Shown one piece after another: positions 1 through 8,121 of a stretch of DNA of 22,250 bases. Positions within the stretch are counted from its first letter, which is position 1; each line of letters opens with the position of its first letter. The notes under the pieces were generated by a model that worked only from the letters and a program-made list of their open reading frames with translations, was not told the origin of the DNA and made no database searches. The stretch is from JANPII01 sp031424915. Its GTDB lineage: Bacteria > Pseudomonadota > Alphaproteobacteria > Rickettsiales > Midichloriaceae. The translations under genes were made by a program, and so were the position numbers. The DNA lies in assembly GCA_031424915.1 (NCBI GenBank), contig JANPII010000062.1, positions 1 to 22,250 of the forward strand. The letters are read 5' to 3'.

Positions 1-1
1 G

Positions 2-181
2 CAATTTGCAGATGAGTTAGAACGACTTTCAGCTTTGGGCTATAATGTAGTATGCAATATAGGGGCAGCACATCTTAGTGGGGTGGCTGCTAAATTAGAC
101 AGGCAAGGTATTCATATTGAAGCACTGCAAAATGCTGATGAACCTAAATCCATGCAGCAAAACCAGACGCTTAATAGGTAA
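2..181 (+). CDS. C-terminal 59 residues of an unrecognised protein (5' partial)
   Basis: An open frame runs in from the left edge and ends at TAA 179-181. The visible part is a soluble-looking, charged segment with a short hydrophobic stretch (ALGYNVVCNIGAAHLSG), ending in a Gln/Asn-rich hydrophilic tail. No catalytic motif that I recognise is present, so no function is proposed. Coding character is supported only by the frame staying open from the edge and by the sensible amino-acid composition. The next gene on the same strand starts about 130 nt later behind its own promoter, so this is probably the end of a separate transcription unit. Confidence 0.55.
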   Translation, partial: QFADELERLSALGYNVVCNIGAAHLSGVAAKLDRQGIHIEALQNADEPKSMQQNQTLNR

Positions 182-252
182 ATATGAAATTTCATCGCTA
201 CTATAATTCAAAATTTTTGCTATAAATAAGAGTGAAGAGGCGTAAGGCCAGC

Positions 253-282
253 TTGACATTTATGTGGATATGATCCTATTCT
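253..282 (+). promoter_or_regulatory. Sigma-70-type promoter for the glycosyltransferase gene
   Basis: A perfect -35 TTGACA (253-258) is followed after 18 bp by TATTCT (277-282), which matches 4 of 6 positions of the -10 consensus. The expected transcription start near 289 leaves a 5' UTR of about 20 nt. Apart from this promoter I see nothing in 182-303 except a 13-codon ATG frame not worth calling. Confidence 0.55.
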
Positions 283-309
283 CATCCAACTTTTATTTAT
301 GGAATGAAG

Positions 310-1047
310 ATGGAAAAGGTTAATGTCATATGTATGAAATGGGGTACTGTATATGGCCCGGAATATGTGAATAAATTATATTCTATGGTGAAGCGTTGCT
401 TGCATCGTCCCTTTCGTTTTGTATGTTTTACAGATGATGCCTCTAATCTATACGAGGCTATTGAGGTGCAGCCATTGCCTTTACTAGAGGTGCCACCTCA
501 GCACCAACAGTCGCCTTGGCGCAAGCTGTCTATGTTTCAACCTCAACTAGCCAATCTCACAGGCATGACGCTATTTCTAGACCTAGATCTCATACTAGTT
601 GAGGATATTGATTGCTTCTTCAGCTATGGCAAACCTCAAGATTTTTGTATTATCGAGAATTGGACACAGCTAGGAGCAGGGATTGGTAACTCTTCAGTAT
701 ATCGCTTCCAAGCTGGCAAATGTAGCTTTATATATGAGGCTTATAATATGAACCCATTGCGGGCATGCCAAAGCTATGACAATGAGCAAATCTTTTTATC
801 GCATCAAGTTATACGTTCGGGACATAATTTAGTATTTTGGCCTAAAGAGTGGTGTCGCAGCTTTAAGCGGCATGCTTTGCCAAAATGGCCCATGTCATGG
901 TTGCGCCAGCCTTCTATTCCTATAGATGCTAAAATAGTAGTATTTCATGGGCATCCCAAGCCAGATGAGGCGGCTCTGGGAAGGTGGCCTGGAAAATTCT
1001 GGCGGCGGTTTCGTCCTGCTACTTGGATAGATGAGTATTGGCAGTGA
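310..1047 (+). CDS. Glycosyltransferase-like protein with a DxD-type motif
   Basis: Product of 245 residues. The N-terminal pattern (ICMKWGTVYGPEYVNKLYSM, then RFVCFTDD) followed by LFLDLDLILVEDID is what I know from a family of alphaproteobacterial proteins annotated as glycosyltransferases. LDLDL near residue 95 would be the nucleotide-sugar/metal-binding DxD motif. FWPKEWCRSFK and VVFHGHPKP towards the C-terminus are also typical of that family. There is no signal peptide or membrane segment, so it is probably cytoplasmic and acts on surface glycan or envelope precursors; donor and acceptor cannot be inferred. I prefer the ATG at 310 over the one at 304, because the GGA at 301-303 is then 6 nt upstream. 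The 3' end overlaps the next gene by 10 nt, suggesting translational coupling. Confidence 0.75.
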   Translation: MEKVNVICMKWGTVYGPEYVNKLYSMVKRCLHRPFRFVCFTDDASNLYEAIEVQPLPLLEVPPQHQQSPWRKLSMFQPQLANLTGMTLFLDLDLILVEDIDCFFSYGKPQDFCIIENWTQLGAGIGNSSVYRFQAGKCSFIYEAYNMNPLRACQSYDNEQIFLSHQVIRSGHNLVFWPKEWCRSFKRHALPKWPMSWLRQPSIPIDAKIVVFHGHPKPDEAALGRWPGKFWRRFRPATWIDEYWQ

Positions 1048-2273
1048 GCATACGGCATAGCCCTAGCGAGGTGATGCAACTAGATAAAGCTGCAGGTCAG
1101 GTATGTCGCAATCTTAAGGCTGCAGGTTTTATAGTAAATAAAGTGCCTGGGTTTGGTCGCAAGCGCGAACGTTTAATAGGATATAAGCATAGTATGTCAC
1201 GCTCCTTCACTCCTCGCAAGCTGCCCCAAAGAGCTATTGTGATCGGGGCAGGAATTGCTGGCTGTACTGTAGCGTATGAATTAGCCCTTCGAGGTATACA
1301 AGTTCAAGTGTTGGAAACAAGCGATGCTTGCGCATTAGGTGCATCTGGTAATGAAGTAGGTATCCTTTATCCTCGGCTTGAGATAGCGTATAGCCCCTCC
1401 ATGAAATTATATTTGCAAGGGCTGGAAGCGGCAACGCGTTTATTGTGTACTCTACAAAATAATGGCTTCTCACAGTTATGGGAAAGGTGTGGGATATTAC
1501 AATTACCCAAAAGTGAGAAGGATATAGTACGTTTTGCTCGAATCAACAAGTTGCTATATTCTGAGCTGTTAGATTACCTCCATGGTAAAGATGTGTCCAC
1601 ACAAGCAGGCGTTGCCTTAAATTTTGAAGATGCGTTGTTATTGTCAAACACCGGTTATGTATATCCAAGGCTTTGGTGTGAAGCCTTGCTACAACATTCT
1701 AATATTGACGTGCATTATAATTGCTCCGTAAAGAGATTGCAGCAGACCTCTGCTGGGTGGGAAGTGTATGCTGATAATATTTCGACTTTGCAAGCAGATA
1801 TAGTTGTAGCAGCACATGGCTACAATGTGGTGGAGTTAGAGCAAATGGCATACTTAAAATCTTCATTGCAACGTGCACGGGGGCAGCTCAGTTATATACC
1901 AGCATGTCAAAATTCTAAGCTATTAAACAGGGTATTATGTGGAATAGGGGGGTATGTAACGCCTGCAATAAATGGGATCCATTATGTAGGCGCCACTTAT
2001 GACTATGAAGATCTATCATGCGAGCCTAACCTAGTTGGGCACCAATATAATCTTAAGATTTGGCAATCGTACCTGCCCCAAGCCACTATTCTTGATCCTA
2101 CTACATTGCAAGGCAGGGCAGCAATACGGTGTGTTAGTAAAGATCGTCTTCCAATTATTACAGAAGTTCCAGAATGTGCAGGGCTTTATATTAGCGTTGC
2201 GCATGGATCTAGAGGTATGCTATCTGCTCCTCTTGCTGCGCAGGAAATTGCGGCAATGGTATGTGGACAATAG
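1038..2273 (+). CDS. mnmC: MnmC-like FAD-dependent oxidoreductase with a remnant of the methyltransferase domain
   Basis: In full-length MnmC the C-terminal half removes the carboxymethyl group of cmnm5(s2)U34 in tRNA using FAD, and the N-terminal half methylates the product. Here the FAD half is complete: Rossmann motif VIGAGIAGCTVAYELALRG (about residues 67-85), the family signature GASGNEVGILYPRL (about 102-115), and the C-terminal RDRLP-type and GSRGMLSAPLAAQEIAA segments. The methyltransferase half is reduced to about 35-40 residues: AGQVCRNLKAAGF plus VPGFGRKRERLIG, which match the very end of that domain. Length is 411 aa against about 670 for the fusion in E. coli. The start is uncertain. 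TTG 1038 overlaps the glycosyltransferase; GTG 1071/ATG 1074 are next; ATG 1194 would give only the FAD half but has a poorly spaced AGGA. The family assignment is firm. That the methyltransferase was lost by deletion is inference. Confidence 0.85.
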   Translation: MAVSIRHSPSEVMQLDKAAGQVCRNLKAAGFIVNKVPGFGRKRERLIGYKHSMSRSFTPRKLPQRAIVIGAGIAGCTVAYELALRGIQVQVLETSDACALGASGNEVGILYPRLEIAYSPSMKLYLQGLEAATRLLCTLQNNGFSQLWERCGILQLPKSEKDIVRFARINKLLYSELLDYLHGKDVSTQAGVALNFEDALLLSNTGYVYPRLWCEALLQHSNIDVHYNCSVKRLQQTSAGWEVYADNISTLQADIVVAAHGYNVVELEQMAYLKSSLQRARGQLSYIPACQNSKLLNRVLCGIGGYVTPAINGIHYVGATYDYEDLSCEPNLVGHQYNLKIWQSYLPQATILDPTTLQGRAAIRCVSKDRLPIITEVPECAGLYISVAHGSRGMLSAPLAAQEIAAMVCGQ

Positions 2274-2284
2274 TCGCACAGAAG

Positions 2285-2324
2285 ACTTCTGGGAAGGATA
2301 TTATTAGTATTTCTTCCCAGAAGT
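2285..2324. terminator. Perfect 12-bp inverted repeat between convergent genes
   Basis: ACTTCTGGGAAG (2285-2296) and its exact complement CTTCCCAGAAGT (2313-2324) flank a 16-nt loop. It lies 11 nt after the mnmC stop and 25 nt after the stop of the convergent OmpA-like gene. Position and stem strength suggest a shared bidirectional transcription stop. Neither flank has a good T-run, so it may act as a weak or factor-assisted terminator or as an mRNA 3' stabiliser. Confidence 0.55.
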
Positions 2325-2349
2325 TAGCACTCTCACTCTACTTAGTAGC

Positions 2350-2877
2350 TTAATAGATGGAATAGCATATCTCTGCACGCCTGTTTTTAGACTCTGGCAC
2401 ACCTGCTGGAGTTGGTACCATCAGCTCGTTAAAGCCATGCCCTTCTACCTTAATGTGTGAGGCAGGAATACCTTCCTTCATCAGCTCTTTTTTTACTGAT
2501 TGAGCGCGTCGCACGGATAGTCCTTTGTTATATTTTGCACTGCCTACGGTATCGGTGTGTCCCACTACCTTAAACATTACATTTTGACGGTTTTGCTTGG
2601 TTTCTTTGTATAATTTATGTACGGTAGAATACGCTTCTTTACGTAAATCCGCTTTATCAAAATCAAAGAATACCATGGCTAGATGGTGCTCTTGGCAGTG
2701 ACCATGTGCGCCGCATTTATCAGAAGTAGTATCCCACTTCGTCCTAACACAACCACCAAATGAATCGCGCACCTGGTTGCCATTGCTATCGATCACAATA
2801 TCTTTGTGAATAGCATGAGCGTTAGCTACTGCTGGTAAAGCAAGTGCTATTGCAGCTGAGATTATAAATTGTTTCAT
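2350..2877 (-). CDS. Exported OmpA-like peptidoglycan-binding protein
   Basis: Product of 175 residues. The N-terminus (MKQFIISAAIALALPAVANA, cut before HAIHK) is a clear Sec signal peptide without a lipobox Cys. The C-terminal domain from about residue 65 is OmpA-like: VFFDFDKADL, GHTDTVG and NRRAEI are the conserved blocks that bind diaminopimelate in peptidoglycan. A short Cys-bearing linker (GGCVRTKWDTTSDKC) precedes it, as in other small OmpA-type proteins. It should tether the outer membrane to peptidoglycan; there is no N-terminal beta-barrel. The upstream in-frame ATG at 2892 lacks a ribosome site. The ATG at 2877 follows AAGGA with 7 nt spacing and starts exactly at the signal peptide, so it is preferred. 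It lies 143 nt downstream of the PLC-like gene on the same strand. Confidence 0.88.
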   Translation of the reverse strand: MKQFIISAAIALALPAVANAHAIHKDIVIDSNGNQVRDSFGGCVRTKWDTTSDKCGAHGHCQEHHLAMVFFDFDKADLRKEAYSTVHKLYKETKQNRQNVMFKVVGHTDTVGSAKYNKGLSVRRAQSVKKELMKEGIPASHIKVEGHGFNELMVPTPAGVPESKNRRAEICYSIY

Positions 2878-3020
2878 AATAGTATCCTTCATTATTATTA
2901 TTTAGTAACACCACTCATCTTTCAGTCTACTACACTTGCTACAAAAAAAGAATAGTTTTTTTGAAGTTTTTTAACTAGGGGGATAGTTTACCTGTCAGTC
3001 CCTTATTTACGGCCCTACAA

Positions 3021-4256
3021 CTACCACTCATATAAATTATGGCTAATTACGTTCTCAATTTCAGAAACGCTAGGGTAGTCTAGGGTAATGCCATAAAGAT
3101 GAGCATTGTTAGCTTTGCTGTAATCTTCTAATAAAACTCCCAAATTAGAATTAAAGGCTTCAGAAGCTGATTGCAAATTTTTATATAAGATCATAGTTTT
3201 CCAATCTGGTTGGGGTGCAAAATGTATATAATTAGCTGCTAGCGCCGAATCTTGTAACATATATCGTATTTCCTCTGCCTGTGCTTTTGGTAGTTCGTCC
3301 TTTTGACCGTACCATGCTTGAATTATCTGATGTTGCGATGCGGACATTATTCTGTCCCAAGGTTTTTCTGTCAGCAGTAAGGCACGCTCATTATTGGCAA
3401 TAAGATTTTGAATTGAGTCTTCAAAGCTAGCTTCGCTTTTGGCTAATAAATCATGTAAGTAATAATTGAGTAGAGCAGCTGCTTCAGCATGATGCTCTCT
3501 AACCCCATGGCGGTAGTCCCATGCAGGATTGATATTAATGCAAATAATTTCCCTAGGATGGGCTAAAAGGAAGTTGCGTATATCTTGCAGTACTGTAGCT
3601 AACTTGGCTGAAACAAAGCGCTCAGCTATGTAGAATTGATGATCTTTTTGGTTATAAGCAATTTGTAAATCCAGGAGCCGTACACCATGCTCTAGCTGCC
3701 ATTGTATAGATTCATGTTGGTTTATAGCCCATTTGTCCACTAGCATGCTGCCTGGAAGAGAATCCATGGCTTTGCTTAGGCTGGCAAGCAATTCTTCTCC
3801 TTCTTGTATTATAGGCATATCTAGCCAAACTTCTGAAGTTGCACTGTTGTGTGTTCCTGGTAGAAGCAAAGATTTAATGCTTTGCTGCTGTATTGCTGGA
3901 GGTAATTGCCCCATCCAATCAGAAAAGATTGTCGCGGCCAAATCAAAAGTAGGGCCATCTCCAGCTTCACATAAACGCATAATAAGGTCGGAAATAGGAC
4001 CTATCTTTTTGTTGGTGGCAAAATATATAAGAGCTTCTTCGACCAACTGTTGCCAGTGAGTTTCTATAAAGGTAGCAATATTCTTGCTGCCCCACTCACC
4101 ATAGCCAAAAGTTGCTTGAAGTCTAGAAATTGCCCCAGGCTGGGCTATTGTGAGCGTATTAGACTCAACTTTCAATAGATGTATTTCCTGGTTACGTAAC
4201 GCTTCTTCAAGAATAGGTAATAAAACACATTCTCGAGCTGTCGGACGCTCATTCAT
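3021..4256 (-). CDS. PI-PLC X-domain-like phosphodiesterase family protein, probably catalytically altered
   Basis: Product of 411 residues with no signal peptide or membrane segment. The first 125 residues are unrecognised. From about residue 130 the LLLPGTHNSAT block matches the first catalytic-His motif of the PI-PLC X domain (SxPGTHNS). GVRLLDLQIAY supplies the expected Arg and acidic residue, and LQDIRNFLLAHPREIICINI is the helix-strand following the second catalytic site. Where family members usually have a His (YIVHG-like), this protein reads FYIAERFV, so the second histidine appears to be Glu; this reading is by eye. Substrate is unknown: inositol phospholipid, GPI or another phosphodiester. 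The ATG is preceded by GGA at 8 nt spacing. Divergence from the family and the extra N-terminal domain would fit a host-directed effector, but nothing here proves secretion. Confidence 0.7.
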   Translation of the reverse strand: MNERPTARECVLLPILEEALRNQEIHLLKVESNTLTIAQPGAISRLQATFGYGEWGSKNIATFIETHWQQLVEEALIYFATNKKIGPISDLIMRLCEAGDGPTFDLAATIFSDWMGQLPPAIQQQSIKSLLLPGTHNSATSEVWLDMPIIQEGEELLASLSKAMDSLPGSMLVDKWAINQHESIQWQLEHGVRLLDLQIAYNQKDHQFYIAERFVSAKLATVLQDIRNFLLAHPREIICININPAWDYRHGVREHHAEAAALLNYYLHDLLAKSEASFEDSIQNLIANNERALLLTEKPWDRIMSASQHQIIQAWYGQKDELPKAQAEEIRYMLQDSALAANYIHFAPQPDWKTMILYKNLQSASEAFNSNLGVLLEDYSKANNAHLYGITLDYPSVSEIENVISHNLYEW

Positions 4257-4385
4257 GATACTAATCCAATAATAATAGATTTTATATTATTATTAGCTCA
4301 AATGAATTACAAAATAGTAAACTTTTTCTTTTTATGTAGAGAAACTGCATTATAAGGAATGATGCAATGCTATTCTAAAGGTAGC

Positions 4386-4552
4386 TTATACCAAATTTAG
4401 GAAATAACTATACACTTGAAGCTGCGCCTTTTTGGTAATTTTAACATACCATTTTCGCGCCAGTATGTTGAATACGGGCGTCTCAAAGATATGCCAAAAT
4501 TCCATAAAAATTCTTGCTTCAAATGCGCACTTATTTCCTAAACTTGGTATTA
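4386..4552 (-). repeat. Long TAATACCAA/TTGGTATAA palindromic element, about 165 bp
   Basis: Read on the minus strand it starts TAATACCAAGTTTAGG and ends CCTAAATTTGGTATAA. The 20-nt terminal arms pair with a single G.U. Further inside, TTTGAAGC pairs with GCTTCAA, AATTTTGGCATAT pairs with the right half using two G.U wobbles, and the centre holds a small GTAT-TCAAC-ATAC hairpin. It begins 22 nt downstream of the rpoN stop, oriented with rpoN. It is the same element as the 21812-21967 copy, which lies in the opposite genomic orientation. Nothing is encoded in it. The remaining 133 bp to the start of the PLC-like gene contain only an AT-rich stretch with no convincing promoter. Confidence 0.85.
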
Positions 4553-4574
4553 AATAGACTTTAGCCTATTAATT

Positions 4575-5870
4575 TTAAATTATTTTCTTTATTCGACGAA
4601 GATGGGAAGGGGAAAGCTTTAATGCCTCTCTGTACTTAGCTATTGTGCGTCTTGAGATAATCAGTCCTTGGTTACGCAGTTGCAATGCAATTACATCATC
4701 TGACAGAGGCTTACTAGAATCCTCGCTTACAATCAATTGCCTAATCTTTTCTTTTATTGCATTTGAAGAGTATGTGTTTTCATAAATACTTGATCTAATC
4801 TCACTAGCAAAAAAATATTTTAGAGTAAAAATCCCAAATGGTGTTGATATACATTTATTCGTTACCCTGCTGACTGTACTCTCATGCACCCCCACCTTTG
4901 CTGCAACTTGTTTTAAAGTCATCGGCTTGAGATGACTAATCCCCCCGATAAAGAATTCGTACTGTAGTTCAACTATTGCCTTTGTCACTCCTACTATTGT
5001 GCGGGCACGTTGCTCTATGGCTTTGAGTAGCCATTGAGCTTGGCGATAGTGTTCTTGATAAAATTTACGCTCCTCACCTTGGGCCGATGTTATTACTTGA
5101 TTATATAAATTATGATTAATGACGATATCAGGCAAGTCAGTACGGTTAAACGTAACTTTTAATTGCTGTCCAGCATCTATATGTACGGTAGCTTCAGGGA
5201 TCAAAGTAAAAGATGAATCATCCCCAAAATTACGACCTGGCTTAGGGTCAAGATGCTGGATATTAGCCGCCATATGTCTTATTTCTTCAACTCCAACTCG
5301 ACAAATTCTGGCCAAAGCAGGCCAATCTCTGCGTGCTAACAGCTCTAAATTGTTGAGCATTGTTTCATATATAGCAGACCATAAGCTACGGTCTTGTAAT
5401 TGTAGACGCAAACACTCTCTAAGATTGCGTGCATAAACACCCGCTGGATCAAGCTTCTGCATTTGATATAGTATTTCTTCTAGCTCTGCTTCGGTACAGG
5501 GAATTTCTGTAGCTAATTCTGCTGTGCTTATGGTTAGATAGCCATATACATCTAAAGTATCTGTGAGATAGGACGCTAAAAGTTTCTGGTACTCAGTTAG
5601 TCCTTGCAGTTGTATTTGTTGAGCCAGGTATTCTTTAAGTGTTAAAGGGCGGCTGCTTAAGTTATAGATATCATTGTAATTAGAATGATTGCTGGTTCTG
5701 GTGCGAGTTTTAGAAACCACTGGAGCATCTACTTCTAAAAATGGATTCTGCTCAGAGGCGGACATAACAACTGCTTGTAGATCAATTGCCTGCATCTGTA
5801 GCAGTTCCAAAGATTGTCGAACTTGCTGTGATATCGTCAGATGTTGTTTTTGGGCTACTTGCTGTTTCAC
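4575..5870 (-). CDS. rpoN: RNA polymerase sigma-54 factor
   Basis: Product of 431 residues. The N-terminal Gln/Leu-rich region I (QVRQSLELLQMQAIDLQ...) binds activators and holds polymerase inactive. The core-binding region follows (about residues 80-250). HESTVSRVTNKC is the DNA-binding HTH, and the RpoN box ISRRTIAKYREAL (consensus ARRTVAKYRE) reads the -24 element. The protein is complete but about 45 residues shorter than E. coli RpoN (477 aa), mainly in the acidic linker after region I. The start is GTG 5870 with AGG 5 nt upstream. It is divergently arranged from a histidine kinase gene with a 16-bp palindrome between them. No enhancer-binding activator (AAA+ NtrC type) is encoded in this window. 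Confidence 0.95.
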   Translation of the reverse strand: MKQQVAQKQHLTISQQVRQSLELLQMQAIDLQAVVMSASEQNPFLEVDAPVVSKTRTRTSNHSNYNDIYNLSSRPLTLKEYLAQQIQLQGLTEYQKLLASYLTDTLDVYGYLTISTAELATEIPCTEAELEEILYQMQKLDPAGVYARNLRECLRLQLQDRSLWSAIYETMLNNLELLARRDWPALARICRVGVEEIRHMAANIQHLDPKPGRNFGDDSSFTLIPEATVHIDAGQQLKVTFNRTDLPDIVINHNLYNQVITSAQGEERKFYQEHYRQAQWLLKAIEQRARTIVGVTKAIVELQYEFFIGGISHLKPMTLKQVAAKVGVHESTVSRVTNKCISTPFGIFTLKYFFASEIRSSIYENTYSSNAIKEKIRQLIVSEDSSKPLSDDVIALQLRNQGLIISRRTIAKYREALKLSPSHLRRIKKII

Positions 5871-5911
5871 TTTAACCTACTTGGTCTTACTTATAAAGGG
5901 ATGTCTTGTCT

Positions 5912-5927
5912 TCTGCTTTGAAGCAGA
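5912..5927. promoter_or_regulatory. Perfect 7-2-7 palindrome between divergent rpoN and histidine kinase genes
   Basis: TCTGCTT-TG-AAGCAGA sits nearly centrally in the 111-bp divergent intergenic region. On the minus strand TATAAG (about 5891-5896) is a plausible rpoN -10, which would put the palindrome in the -35 area. On the plus strand TTGAAG (5918-5923) with TATCAA 16 bp later is a weak kinase promoter that overlaps the right arm. This placement suits an operator for a dimeric regulator controlling both genes. The regulator is unknown. Confidence 0.45.
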
Positions 5928-5981
5928 GTAAAGTTTTACTATCAATATTAATATATTAGATGCTCAATACATTCATTTTCA

Positions 5982-8012
5982 ATGCATAATTTCCAACCTA
6001 TAACATCTGCCTCGGCGGCTACAGCTACTATCTCACCTAATAAACATAGGAGAAAGGTGAGCTTTGGGGCTATTATAAAAAAATTAAAATGGCTTCAGAA
6101 GCTGGATAAATTGTTTCTGCACTGGTTTGCATACAAAGTATCTTTGCGCCAGCAATATATTACTTTCAGCATAGGGGTAATCGGTTTAACATTAATAACC
6201 TCGGCATGGTTAACATTTTCTACTTATCAAGAAATCAAAGCTGAGCAAGAATTTTTCTTAGAAAAAGAGGGGCTGCGTCTTAATTTCGAATTGCACCAGC
6301 ATCTTTTGTTAACTGAGAATGTCCTGCTAGTCTTAGCAGATAAGGTGGCACGCAATAATGATTATTCTCCCACTGGTTTGGTAACAGCTCTTGGACATGA
6401 GCGGCGTAGTTTTTACAGCGGGGTTTTTTCTTGGGACCATATCAGCTACATAGATCCTAAAGGTCATCTTACCATGGCGAACTTTAAGGGACTCTTCAAG
6501 TCATCGATTTATTCGGGAGAAGAAGTGGGCTGGCGACGCACTGCAAAATATTTGCCATTTAAATTACAATTTTCTCCTCCTTCATTAAGTCCTGCTACTG
6601 CGGAGCTAATTATTCCTGCTGCTATAGGAATGGTGGATAAAAAAGGTAAGTTTAAAGGCTATATTGGCTCTGAGATTACCATTAATAAATTACAAGAATC
6701 ATTAATGAAGGTAATAGGACATAGCACTGGTTTTATTATGTTAGATGATGATCTACATTTTATCGCCTCTTCAGATAGTAAGCTAACCCCTGAAAATATT
6801 AATATACCAGTCGGCTCCATACGTGAAGTTATGCATCATAAATATATTGACCCCAAAAAACTAGCATATCAAGTACGGATCGGTGGCAATACCTACACAC
6901 ACTATATTTGTTCTGAGCGTTATCCATTTATCTTCTTGGTGGGGCAGAATGAGGAGGAATATTATAATAGATTATGGCAGCAAACCGCACCGCAAATTGC
7001 TCGCAACGTGATCTCTGGCTTGTTATTTTTAGGAATTTTGCTGGTTCTAGGTTATCAGGTGACAAGGCCCATTGTTCAACTGGGGCGGGTAGCAGATTAT
7101 GTTTCTAAAAATAAGAGCGTGCGCATACCATCATACAAAGTGCAGGAACTTAATACTCTAGCCGAGCAATTAGCGGCTATACAACAAATCCATGGCCAGT
7201 TGCATATTAATCAAGCCCAGTTAACGAAAAGCAACCATGAATTACAACATGCTAACGAGTTTATTCGTAGCAATATGTCTTTTCTTAGTCATGAACTGAA
7301 AAACCCAATTTGCAGCATTTTAGGTTTAGGGCAAATTCTTAAGGATCGCCTTGATAAAGCCGGTGATACAGAGGACCAAGAATGTATTGCTATGCTGCAT
7401 AGCGCTGCTGTATACCAAAATCGTCAGATTGATTTTTTCCTGAACCTATTTCGTTTCCAAGAACAAGGAAGACGTATGGAGTCTGTTCCCTTAGATTTAG
7501 ATAAGTTAATTTATAATAATATTAACATGGTTCGGCACCATATATTGAAAAACGAGGTGAAAGTGGAAACAGAAATCACCCCCGGTTTGCCAAAGTTAAT
7601 TGGGGATGAAATTATGATTAGCCAAATGATCCAAAACTTGGCCGCTAATGGAGCTAAGTATAATAAAATGGGAGGCACCCTTACCATACGCGCTTTTACT
7701 CGATACAATAACACCAGTAGGTGCGAAATAGTTTTGCAGTTCCGTGATACCGGTATAGGTATTGCTGTGGAAGACTTAGATTTGATATTTGACAAATTCC
7801 AAAGGATTAGAAGTAATCATACTAGAGATATATGTGGCTACGGAATTGGATTGAGCTATGCAAAGCATTGTGCAGTGTTACATGATGGCGAGATTAAGGT
7901 AAAAAGTAGGCTAGGAGTAGGCACTGAGTTCTCAGTAATCTTCCCTAAATTCCGTATTTGTGATACAGATATGGCAGTAGTCGAGCCGGAAGGAAAGAAC
8001 GAAGCTGTGTAG
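5982..8012 (+). CDS. Membrane-bound sensor histidine kinase
   Basis: Product of 676 residues. A basic cytoplasmic N-terminus is followed by a first membrane helix (about 62-84), then a large periplasmic sensor domain (about 85-340) of double-Cache-like size and topology. A second membrane helix (about 342-362) leads into a HAMP segment (TRPIVQLGRVADYV). The HisKA domain carries the phosphoacceptor in FLSHELKNP (His about 437). The HATPase domain has the N box NLAANGAKYN, G1 box DTGIGI, F box FDKFQR and G2 box GYGIGLSYAK, all intact, so it should be active. No cognate response regulator lies next to it, so it is an orphan in this window. The ATG at 5982 lacks a clear Shine-Dalgarno. Its 3' end is 61 nt before the small palindromic element ahead of rpoH. 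Confidence 0.92.
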   Translation: MHNFQPITSASAATATISPNKHRRKVSFGAIIKKLKWLQKLDKLFLHWFAYKVSLRQQYITFSIGVIGLTLITSAWLTFSTYQEIKAEQEFFLEKEGLRLNFELHQHLLLTENVLLVLADKVARNNDYSPTGLVTALGHERRSFYSGVFSWDHISYIDPKGHLTMANFKGLFKSSIYSGEEVGWRRTAKYLPFKLQFSPPSLSPATAELIIPAAIGMVDKKGKFKGYIGSEITINKLQESLMKVIGHSTGFIMLDDDLHFIASSDSKLTPENINIPVGSIREVMHHKYIDPKKLAYQVRIGGNTYTHYICSERYPFIFLVGQNEEEYYNRLWQQTAPQIARNVISGLLFLGILLVLGYQVTRPIVQLGRVADYVSKNKSVRIPSYKVQELNTLAEQLAAIQQIHGQLHINQAQLTKSNHELQHANEFIRSNMSFLSHELKNPICSILGLGQILKDRLDKAGDTEDQECIAMLHSAAVYQNRQIDFFLNLFRFQEQGRRMESVPLDLDKLIYNNINMVRHHILKNEVKVETEITPGLPKLIGDEIMISQMIQNLAANGAKYNKMGGTLTIRAFTRYNNTSRCEIVLQFRDTGIGIAVEDLDLIFDKFQRIRSNHTRDICGYGIGLSYAKHCAVLHDGEIKVKSRLGVGTEFSVIFPKFRICDTDMAVVEPEGKNEAV

Positions 8013-8030
8013 CCAATTGGTCAAGAAATA

Positions 8031-8059
8031 CTAACACTTAGTAAAAAATGTGTTATAAT
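8031..8059 (+). promoter_or_regulatory. Promoter for the rpoH-ubiG cluster
   Basis: CTAACA (8031-8036, 4 of 6 to the -35 consensus) and a perfect TATAAT (8054-8059) are separated by 17 bp. Expected transcription start is near 8066, so the rpoH 5' UTR would consist almost wholly of the palindromic element at 8074-8121. The end of that element also creates a second TATAAT (8117-8122), too close to the start codon to serve rpoH itself. Confidence 0.55.
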
Positions 8060-8073
8060 GAGTGCCTGACAAC

Positions 8074-8121
8074 TAATACCAAGCTTAGGAAATGAGTGCA
8101 CATTTCCTAAATTTGGTATAA
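8074..8121 (+). repeat. Miniature 48-bp copy of the TAATACCAA/TTGGTATAA element
   Basis: It reads TAATACCAAGCTTAGGAAAT, an 8-nt loop, then ATTTCCTAAATTTGGTATAA. The 18-nt arms pair with one G.U and one C-A mismatch, giving a strong hairpin. It has the same ends and arms as the long copies at 4386-4552 and 21812-21967, with the whole interior removed. It lies 61 nt after the histidine kinase stop and 3 nt before the rpoH Shine-Dalgarno. Confidence 0.85.

Noticed and set aside
184..225. 13-codon ATG frame after the first partial gene
   Set aside because: No ribosome site, no recognisable product, and it lies in an AT-rich intergenic stretch where such frames are expected by chance.
4386..4552. 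Autonomous insertion sequence
   Set aside because: No transposase frame is present; the elements are at most non-autonomous, and no clear target duplication beyond TA can be shown.
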